Origin: Diospyros lotus
Taxonomy: Eukaryota > Streptophyta > Magnoliopsida > Ericales > Ebenaceae
Assembly (NCBI RefSeq): GCF_014633365.1
Contig: NC_068341.1
Coordinates: 496,001 to 560,000, forward strand
Length of the DNA stretch: 64,000 nt
Reading direction: 5' to 3'
Shown here piece after piece: positions 54,507 to 64,000 of this stretch (position 1 is the stretch's first letter; each line of letters opens with the position of its first letter). A model generated the notes under the pieces. It had not been told where the DNA came from, searched no databases, and saw nothing but the letters and a program-made list of their open reading frames with translations. The position numbers and the translations under genes were made by a program.

Positions 54507-56811
54507 TATTATGAATACAAGTTGCTTTTACAAAAATTCCTAGCTAGTGGCAGTCCTCAATGAAATATCACAATTACTTGGAACCGCCTCAATTAATCAT
54601 ATATTACCGTACGTGTAGGTCTCTTCCTAGCTAGAATTAATCATATATATATATATAGCTAGCTAGGTTGAATCGATACATGTATCCTAGCTAGCAACTA
54701 GTTTTGGCAATAATTAAAGTTGAAACATGCATGTAGCAAGGGTTTGATGAAACCGGTGATAAAAAAAACTGAAAGTAATGCACAGATTAACATGGACATG
54801 TATACATATATGGAAACCTGTGATATGGGTTTTGGACAAGCAGATATGGATTGCAATGCTAACCTTATTGGAGAGAGAAGCAGAAAAAGACAACGACTGG
54901 AGTTAGTGAAGAAGGTGGGGTTCCATGTATATAATAATAATAATAATATATGATATATATATTATTAATTAACTGGGGATGATCACCTTCACTGCAGCAG
55001 AGATGCAGATTTCAGACTTTGAATATTCAAATGAAAAGAATTAACAGACCAACCCTGTTCTTGTTGATCCAGACCATTCATTCATTCATGCCTTGCATAT
55101 TGACACCATTTAACTAATATATAGTACAATTGTGAAATGATCATGTTATCATCATTATAATATAATCCCAATTATCCTGTAATTGGAGATGCGTGGATTC
55201 TGTTTACTCATTTTCTGTTATCAACAGGGAGAGGACAAATTAATGATGGGTTATTAGAGAAGATGGTAACTCACCACCAGCAAACATCTTCCTACGTACA
55301 TATGCGCTGTGGTATTAAGATAAAAGTCGAGATCCCGAACCTCACTTACAGATGCCAGATGATGAACATATATAGAAAAGAAGCTAGTTATTTGCATTAG
55401 TCGAGGTAATTGATACCTTTAGCCTAACTCGGTTGCATATATAGTATGTGGATAGTTACGTTATATAACCAAAACATGTAGCATGTAGTAAAACAAAGTA
55501 AAATGATCAGAGAAGATCAGAACTTGTCCAATGGGAAGGGCTTTGACGGATCAAAACGGTACCCTTAAACCTTGTCCCGTCTAGTATATATATATACATA
55601 TGTAGCAGTACTTTCAATCTTTTTATGAACACTCCTCTATCAATTTTAAGAGAGAACCCTAGTGAATTGGATTCAAAACAATGTAGTTTTTTTTTAATTT
55701 TAATAAAGTTGAATTAAACTAACTAAGTTATATTTAATTTAAAAAATAAAAACCAAGCAACCAATGAACTTCTAGTCCCTGGAACCGATGGGACCCATCA
55801 ACCAATGAAGGTGATGCTTTCGAAGGTGGATGAGGAGGGGAAGAGAGAGAGAGAGAGAGAGAGAGATTGATTGGAATCATCATTGGTAATGGAGATGGGG
55901 GTTCTAAAACAGATCTAGAAAGAAAGAGAAGAAGAAAAAAAAAAAAAAATCACTTGCGATTAAACAGTCCATAATAGATCCAGGAATCAAATCCAAACAG
56001 ATTCAATTCTAATCATTAATTCGATCCAAGTACAAACCTAGATCTAACAACTACCAAGATTGAATGATGGCTGTGTTTGATCGTTTGATTTGGAATGCAA
56101 CCCATCATTCCAGAACTTTCATTGACACTAAATTGTGCAAAAATGCATCCCTAGCCGAAGAAGAAGCACCTTCTAGAAATCATCTAGCGACTCTTAATTT
56201 GATTTTTAATCAAACTAAATTTCATATTATTTAATTAAAGAAGCCCACCCAAAGATAAAAAGGTTTAACGATATGAAATGAAAAACAATCATAAGAAGCA
56301 TAAATATCTGGAACAGGATTAGGTTGTTTGATTTGAGGGCACATTTCTTAGAAAAAAATCAGCAATGCCAACAGTAACGTACATATGTTCCTCCTTAGGA
56401 AAGTGATGTAAAAGTTCCCGGCCAAAAAGCTATCTATTTCCCACAAAGCTTATTATATGCTGCTGCTGCTGCTGGTGGTTAATACCCAGTCCAGCACCAG
56501 ACCTAAGGAGAGCAGTTCCTGCCTATAGCTGGGACCAGGGAATCACAGGATGCATCCTGCATTCCTGCTCCATCTCCATTTCTAAACGATCATCATACAA
56601 GCTAAAGAGAAACACTAAGTGATCAGCCAGGATCGCCATCACCATGATATCACCACCATCCACCAGGAATCGCCTGCCTACCTCTTAGAAGTTGAGCATA
56701 AATTCTCAGGATAATACACAAGAGTTGTCTAAACCATGATGGTTGCTCCACACAACTACCCTGGAACAACACCCCCCCAAAGAGGACGAATTTAGCTCAA
56801 AACCAATATTA
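54507..56811. other. FAMA upstream region and RPN2 3' flank
   Basis: No protein gene is visible. The FAMA-proximal part contains CTAGCTAG repeats (54634-54695) and a partial copy of FAMA exon 1 (54601-54628). A (GA)n run lies at 55845-55866. The RPN2 3' UTR probably occupies about 56450-56811, including a GCT repeat near 56459. Confidence 0.5.
55845..55866. repeat. (GA)n microsatellite
   Basis: An uninterrupted AGAGAG run between FAMA and RPN2. Confidence 0.85.
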
Positions 56812-59800
56812 TCAAGAGGAGTATTCAAAGGGCTGAGGAGGTTGAGGTTCCTCGTCAACAGCCATGGCAGATGTTGAACCCGGTTGTCCAGCTGTGGATC
56901 CAGCAGCAGCCGAGGGTGCATCAGTGAGAGAGAGCACTTCTGGTTCGGTTGGACGTAGATCTTTCAATAGAACAAACCCTGAAGGTGCTATCTTGACCGG
57001 TGCATATCTGCTTTCTTCCAGAAATTTAATGAACTTCTCCTGAGAAGGAACCACCCTGGCAGGGTTCGTCAAAATTTCAAAAGATGGTTCAGGCTCTAAC
57101 TTCTTATCTGGACTATCAACCTGGTAAAAAACATAGAAAGGCAAAACCATATAAGTAAATACAAAACAAAGGATTCAATACACTGCAAATAGTTTGCTAA
57201 AACAAAATTTAAAAGTAAACGTGAAAACATATTATCTTTACCTGCATAGAAGCCCCATCCTTGTCAACAGAAGATCTCCCTTTGCCAACATTTGAGCCGG
57301 CGGAAGACGACTCTGCTACTGACTTTTCAAGGATAGCTTTCTGCTCAGCCTCTTTCTTGCTAGCCCTAGCCTTCGCTTTTGCAGATATTGATAAGACCGC
57401 AGTAGGAAGTTTCACAGCAGAGGTAGCAGTGGGTACAGTAATTGGCTTAGTATACTCAAACAGAGATGGTTTTGCATGTGACAAGAACTCAAACCTTGGA
57501 ACTTTCAAGTCATAGTTCAGCCCAATAAAGGCAGTGGGAGAGAATGACAAGCTAATAAAATATGTAAGAGGATACCAAAACCAAAATTGGCTGAAAACAG
57601 CAAGACCAACAACTGCGGTGATTTTATCATGCTTTGACTTGGAAAGCAACTTAATTGTCACATTCCTTCCACCAGCATCAAGTATTCCTGAAGCCAAAAT
57701 AGCTCCCATCTTGCTCATGGTGTCCTCATGCTTATCCAATATAATTTTCTCTAACTGCCGCCTAGTGTAACAAATGAGTGAAACAAAAATAATAAGCTAA
57801 AGAAAGATATAAAGAAAGAAAAAATCAATTAGAAAAGGAAACATTACCTGAATGCTCCGACATGAGAATCACTAGCTTCACTGATCTGAACCATCACCAT
57901 GGCCATGGCAATTAAAGCACCTTGACGAACAAAATCAACCACATCTGAAGTCAGAGGCTCTAGAAGAGATATTGCTTCACTCAAACCTGTACCCGCACAG
58001 GAAATGCCTACTGCTAGCGCTGCTCCATACCGGACATGTGGGTTGTAAGACTCAGACAACAAGGAGACTATGCGAGGGGTCTGCAATCCACAGGCAGTGT
58101 GAGATCAAGGTCAAGCTGAAGTAGATAAAACTGATAGGTGGACTGGCCAGCCTGGCCAACAAATTTTATATCTACACCGAGATAAATGCTTTTGCAAATA
58201 CAAGACAGCTAATGCCGACACTGGAGATCAAGATGAGATGGGTACTCAAACAATGATCAATCACAACCAATCAACATTATGCCAATATGACGTGCAAGCA
58301 CATGCCTCCACAAGCAACTTCTTCAGAGAAAATATGTTGCTGATAGCCAAAACAACACATCAAGAGCAGCAATCACAAAAGGAGGACCGGATGCTTCAAT
58401 TCACCAAAGAAGCAAAGGAAAAGTACCTAACCTGTTCTGGTTCAGAGTACAGGACAAACCCAAGAGCAAGAACAGCTGTCCGCCTGACATCATCACTCAC
58501 ATCTGATACAGCAAAATGCAGCAGCTGATGTATCGCCTTGTTGTTTGCTGTTCCCCTGTATGCCAATGCCAATGCATACATGCCACCATAGCGTAGAATA
58601 GGATCTTGATCCCGAGTCATCTGCTCAATTAATGTATCTGCTTCTTCTTCTCTTCCATAGACTGTGAGTCCTATCCCTAATGCCAAGCCCCTGCAAAGTC
58701 AAATAATCAGCTTAATCCTAAGACTATAATTTAAATCCCAGTTTGAGCACCTGAATCACTAATCCAAAATTTACCTAATGATTTTTTCATGTTGTGTCTC
58801 ATGTGCATAAGTGAGCATTTCACTTGCCTTCTCACTTGCAGTTCCAACCATCAGTAAGCCCATACTGATACCAGCAGCTTCTCCAGCAACAGCACTGTCA
58901 CTGTAAAGAACATTTTTTATTTCATCATATATATCCTCATCAGCAGTTCCAAGAGCAGCTAAACCAAGACCCAAGCATGCACCATGCTGAATAACCTGCA
59001 TCAATCAAAATTTTCAACATCAGATTATGAAGTTATTCATGACACCAAAAGCAACCAAGCACTGGATTCTAAAAAGCAAGCAAACCTCAACATTGGTACT
59101 GTGTAGGCTATCACGAAGAAATTGTTTGATACCCTCCCCATGGTTTGCATGAATCAAGCCTAGGGCATAAAGGGCCCCACCTTCAGAATATGGACTCCCA
59201 CCACCAGCCCCATTTTGTGGCAAGTAAGGAGCCATCAAGGATCTGCCCTGCTGCAGGTGGCCCCTGTGGATAACACCTAGCCCAGCTGTGGCACTGAATT
59301 TAGCCCAATTAGTAGCCCTGCTCAGCCAATCCTAACAAATTTTTACAAGAAAAAAAATTAAAAAAAGAAAAATGGGGGGATTATGTAAATACTAAATTAT
59401 TAACAATCTTAAAGTACAAAAAGGAAAAAAGCTTTATTAAGAGAAAAAAACTGGAAAGCAGGTTTACCAGATTCTCCCGGAGAAATGTATCAACAGTTGT
59501 TCCAGCATGCATAATTGCATTAGCATAAATTGTTGCACTGTGGCACACACTATTTCTCATCTCTACAGACTGTTTTATTGTCTTAAGGATAAGAAGATCA
59601 GACCTAAATGCAAAATTAAAAATTAGAGGAAGAAGTTTTTCACAACACTTAACTCTTATAGAAAGAAGTTGAGAAACTCTAAGAAAAGATGAGCAAGCAA
59701 ATAAATCTGTTGCCTCACTTGTTATGACTGTATAAAAATTGTAGAGACAGCTGTATTGAAGTCTCGCCAGACAAAATCCCTTTCATTTTTGTTAGCCTCT

Positions 59801-62001
59801 CAGCAAAGGTCACTTCATTCTGATCAACCTCTTGCACGTTCCTGCTTTGAACCTGAGTTTCATCTGTCATTTGAACATCCTCACCAGCAGTAGCATTTCC
59901 ATTCTGACCAGAATCAGGTGCTGTAGATCCTTGTTGTGCAGGTTCTGATGTTTGAGACTTGGCATTGGGGAGCATATTTCTTACATTCAATAGGAAAGCT
60001 TGGTGCTCATTCTCTACAAGATCAAAGCCTATTTGAAATGCCAGTAAAGCATCATCCTTATTGTCAGATCGTAGAAGTTTTTCCAAGATGCTGGCAACAC
60101 CCTCTGGTTCATCCAGGAACATAAGGCACTGACAAATGCTCAAATAATCAGGTGAGGGTAGCTTCTGGTAAACTTTGACAAGAAGATGAAGCACCTGTAT
60201 AAAAATTGCAGAGAATTAGTTGTTGATATTCCAAGAATCACTATTATATCTTTCCTCCAAAATGTTTTTCCTTAAAAGCACTCTCTGCCTTATACTACAT
60301 TACATGCAGATGAACAAATGTAATATGTAATATTTAATAACAGGAAAACTATAACTGAACATGGTGTTCCTCTTTCTTTTTCTTTATTTTGTGAGATTAA
60401 GAGGACACAAGAATTAATACCTAGAAACTAGGAAAGCTAAAGGAAAATGGTAAGTCTGTTCTAGATGACTTAAATTAGCCACATAAATCAGCAGGGGTAT
60501 AGCAAAAATAAAACAATAACCCTAACAAACTCATTACAAATTTCTGTGTTAAAATTCTGCTTGGCTAAAACACCATATTTCAGACATTGCCAATCAAGAA
60601 ATTCTCATGCCTATCCGTTATCCAAGATGTATGATATTTTTTCTTATTCTTTTGGCTTGGTAAAATGTATGTTATCGTCATACTAAAATCCATATCATAT
60701 TCAAATGTATGCATGTATATTTGTCCAAATTAAAGCAAAAAGAAAGTACCAAGGAAATCATCGAATAAAAAAAGAAATGAAAAAGATCCATTTTCACATA
60801 TACACTAGGTAGGATTTGTTTCCTATTCCAGTTGGAGTATGTTTCCCCTTTTTATTTTTCAGCCACTGCAGTTAACTTGTGAATCAACAAATACAACATT
60901 CTGACTAAGTGGAAAATGTAAAGATGTGTATGCCAGCAAGTCTAACACAGAAACATGTTATCAAATTGGGATAATATAGGCATCCTGAAAAAACAACTTC
61001 AGTGTTGTATATCAATGAAATAATCACAACAATGAGAACATAATGTTGACTGCAAATACCTATGGTTCAGAATATGGAAATAACTTGAATTGGATAAATA
61101 TAACATCATACCTCATGTCGATATTCTCTCAAACTAACAAAAGAATTACAGATATTAATGCAATACGACAAGGTTGAATGAATATTATCACTTCTTGCAA
61201 TTGCTTCCTCAAGCTTGTCTAATCTTCTGCATTCAATTGCCATTCCAATGGCCTGCTGATACCGTCCATCCAGTATACACCTATATATGGCAACGGTAGG
61301 ACAATTGGAAAACAGTGCCAGAGCATTGAAGAGTGTTGAGCTGTGAGATTTTTCTAGATACTCTAAAAGCTAAGAAGTATTACTTTTTTGTATTTTTGCT
61401 ATGAAAACTACTGCTTTTTGTCAAGATTAGTCAGAAAGGTATGGAGATCCTTAAATCTCCATAGATTTAAGGATCCCTGTCTTGAAAAAGTTGTGTAAAA
61501 GCTGTCTAAGTTTGGTATTGACTAAACAGTGCTGTACTTTAAGATTTTCTGTATATATTAAGCTGAAATGGATGGAGAGATGTCTCTCTCTTGTCCTCCA
61601 AACACTTTCCTGTTGTTTTCCAGTTCTTTTCTCTGAAAACAACAAAGAGAATCAGAAGTTTACATACTTATCCAACATTCTCTCCACGACAGCCTCCAAT
61701 CGGGGGTCCATTTTGGCAGTTTCATCATTTGACTCTGCAGCCTTTGACTTTAGACTGGCATATTCATCAATAGCTTTAGCTGAGTGAAGAACGTTGCCAA
61801 ACACAATCAGTAAAAATGGACTGAAAGGGGTTTGTTTCCATCCATATAAATCTTTTATCATGTTGGAAAATAGTGGTGTAAGGTCACACTCTTACCGAGA
61901 AGGGTATGAACATAATCCGAATCCTCAGAAACATCAAACAAAGAACCGGCTCCAAGAGCATATGACAATGAGTCATTAAGTTCACCCAAGTAATAGAAAA
62001 C
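56812..62001 (-). CDS. RPN2: 26S proteasome regulatory subunit RPN2 (PSMD1), 5' end outside window
   Basis: Eleven exons give the C-terminal ~928 of about 1,000 residues: 62001-61896, 61779-61668, 61280-61112, 60194-59719, 59603-59468, 59331-59086, 58995-58775, 58690-58432, 58080-57848, 57761-57242 and 57120-56812. The first visible exon begins [19 protein letters not shown]; roughly the first 70 residues lie beyond base 64000, so the upstream intron exceeds 2 kb. Diagnostic blocks: [19 protein letters not shown], proteasome/cyclosome repeats ([56 protein letters not shown]), [15 protein letters not shown], and the tail [11 protein letters not shown], which matches the segment that recruits RPN13. 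RPN2 is a scaffold in the base of the 19S particle. From memory, Arabidopsis has two copies, At2g32730 and At1g04810. Confidence 0.95.
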
Positions 62002-62587
62002 CTGTCAACATAAAGGATTTTGTGTGAAGAAGATAAAGGTTACCAAAAATTATGCATCCATAACAGGCATTGGTATTTCATTTCTAGTTTTATCTTCACA
62101 ATGTGTACAAGAATGTTGTAACTTTCGGACAAAAAGAAAGTCATGGATATTTTGTGGACAAAGAAACCATGCAGATACTCTACGCACCAGGGTCTAAAAC
62201 ATCAGAACAGATTGAATTTCTGTAATTAACATCCGATGTCCCCCAGGCAGGCATCTGATTACTTTGATAAAATTCATTTTCAGAGTCTACTCCCATGGAA
62301 AGCAAAAATATGACCAGAAATATTCTTTTCCTTTTCAGTGATTGATGGGAATCTGACAGGAAGAGAAGAAATCACGAAGGGATGTCACTCTAAAACAAAG
62401 CAAAGGGTAAAGGAGATGCAACACAAATGGCAAAAAAATCATTATCCCTATAAAACTTCTAGAAAACAATATATATATATATATATATATAGTCAAGGTT
62501 AAGGTTAACTACTCTGCTAAATAGCTATTCAGAGATACAAGTCTTTTAACTTGTAAAGAGAGTCTTCTATGACACAAAGGGTCCCTT

Positions 62588-63753
62588 CATAGTTATTAAA
62601 GGCGCGCCTAAGCGCAAGGAGCCTTAAGGCGCCAGTTTGGCGCCTCGCCTGGGCTGAGGCGAGGCGGTTTCAGCAAGGCGCTCACCTTGCAAGGTGAGGC
62701 ACTGAGGCGAGAGGCGCGCCTAGATGAAACCCGCGCCTGCATCCTTTCTTCCTCTCCTCTCCAGCATCCCCTCTTCTCAGTTTCAGCATGTATACATCAC
62801 TACTTATTTACATTTCTTTAATTTAAGTAAATGTTCACATTTTCTTTTATTTATATTTTACTTTCCATTTACTTTAATACATAAATGTAAATAGGAAAGT
62901 ACCCCCCATTTGGATTCAATAAAAATATCTAAAAAATCAAAATCCATAACAATAAGAAAATAGAATTTTGATTTTAGTACAAACTCAAGATTTAGCGATT
63001 TTACCACCCCCAAAATACATACCTACTATTTCTTGAAAAATTCATTAAAAATCATTTTAACAACAATGAATATTAACTATCAAAATACCGGGAGATAGTT
63101 TTTCAAAATGAAAACATTTTCTTATATGTCTCCTTATAATGCCCTAATCTTCCAGACGTAGAAAAAATGCGCTAATCTTCCAGACCTAGAAAAATAGCAT
63201 TTTTCAAAATGAAAACATTTTCTTGATTATGGACTTGTAGTGTTTATTGATTGTGGAGAATATTAAAGCTATTCCAAAATGTCCTCCATCAATAAAACAA
63301 GAGATTGGAGAGTACATGCAAAAGAAGAAAAATAACAGGGAATCAGGGATGAGCAAAATATGGCACCGTAAGATGATGATTTTCAATTTGGTGAAGGGTA
63401 TGATGATGATGATGATTAAAACTTCTTTATTGATTGTGGACTTGTAGTGTTTATATGTTTGTTTAGAACTTTGCACGATGATTGGTACTTGTTTGAGTTT
63501 GAGACTTTAAGTTTGAACTTTGATGATGTTTCTAGTTTAGAAATTGCATGATGAATGAATTAACTTTGATGTTATTAGTTTAGAATTTGAAGATAATAAA
63601 ACATTAATGATATGCATGTGTTATTATTGATAATTTGATAGTTTTTATGATTTTACAAGATTTTGAGTTTTTTTTCTAAAAGGTGCGCCTCGCTTCACAA
63701 AGGCGCGCCTCAGGCTCCAGGACCCTTTGCGCCTCGCGCCTTTCAGAACTATG
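62588..63753. mobile_element. hAT-like non-autonomous DNA transposon with GC-rich ends
   Basis: The element starts CATAGTTATTAAAGGCGCG; its reversed right end reads CATAGTTCTGAAAGGCGCG. It is flanked by a perfect 8-bp duplication GGTCCCTT (62580-62587 and 63754-63761). Eight-bp duplications plus imperfect short inverted ends fit hAT. Both sub-ends are crowded with GGCGCC, GAGGCGAGG and AGGCGCGCCT words, in sharp contrast with the AT-rich middle. Plus-strand ORF 63247-63447 includes AIPKCPPSIKQEIGEYMQKK, which loosely resembles the segment after the BED zinc finger in plant hAT transposases, perhaps a remnant. It lies in the intron upstream of the first visible RPN2 exon. Confidence 0.8.
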
Positions 63754-64000
63754 GGTCCCTTTCTGCCACCAACTGCAAGGCCATAGAAAACTCAATGCAC
63801 AGCTAAAGTCCAAGTCCCCCACCCCCCTCTCTGCTAAATAATAATAATATATTACACAGAAATCAAAGCTTTCCTCTGTTTTCCAACTGCCCAGCTTAGC
63901 CACGACCACATAGAACAGTGAGACACATCCAAGCATACCAGAACAAAATGGCGATGGACTCTGCAAACAAGGGGAGGCTTGTAGACAAGAGGCATATTGA

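Noticed and set aside
63204..63476. Minus-strand 90-residue ORF in the hAT-like element
   Set aside because: Its hydrophobic and Ile-rich parts come from AT-rich and CAT-repeat DNA and show no family motif.

Overview
The window is plant nuclear DNA, almost certainly from a eudicot. Its genes are split by GT-AG introns, intergenic DNA is AT-rich with many (AT)n, (TTA)n and (GA)n microsatellites, and the repeats are plant types: Ty1-copia and Ty3-gypsy-like LTRs, a Cassandra TRIM, Au SINEs, LINE tails ending in TTG repeats, and a hAT-like element. The species cannot be named from the sequence. All gene models were built by hand from reading frames, splice sites and remembered family sequences; no search was run.

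Layout. 1-3.9 kb: intergenic, with LINE debris. 3.9-7.0 kb (-): DUF593/GTD-binding myosin-adaptor gene. 7.1-10.7 kb: head-to-head promoter region with several G-boxes. 10.7-13.2 kb (+): intronless double-kinase gene of the RLK S.2 type. 13.6-16.9 kb (-): CML22-like EF-hand gene, 5 exons. 17.9-21.0 kb: large solo LTR. 21.8-27.8 kb (-): MYB-CC (PHL2/PHL3-like) transcription factor, 6 exons. 27.8-30.4 kb: shared upstream region. 30.4-51.5 kb (+): MidA/NDUFAF7-type (DUF185) methyltransferase, 14 exons; its 21 kb are mostly introns loaded with transposons. 52.8-54.5 kb (-): FAMA, the guard-cell bHLH regulator. 56.8-62.0 kb (-): proteasome subunit RPN2; its first coding part lies beyond the right edge, and the intron upstream of the first visible exon holds a hAT-like element with GC-rich ends.

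The host genes do not form a pathway. They look like a conserved block of eudicot gene order: from memory, their Arabidopsis counterparts lie in small clusters on chromosomes 1, 2, 3 and 4. The least ordinary content is the layered transposon record. It includes a complete Cassandra element carrying 5S rRNA-like LTRs with a perfect target duplication, a solo LTR nested in a LINE, a MITE nested in an Au SINE, a reverse-oriented LTR nested in a decayed copia element, and a hAT-like element with a perfect 8-bp duplication. I found no convincing new gene system.
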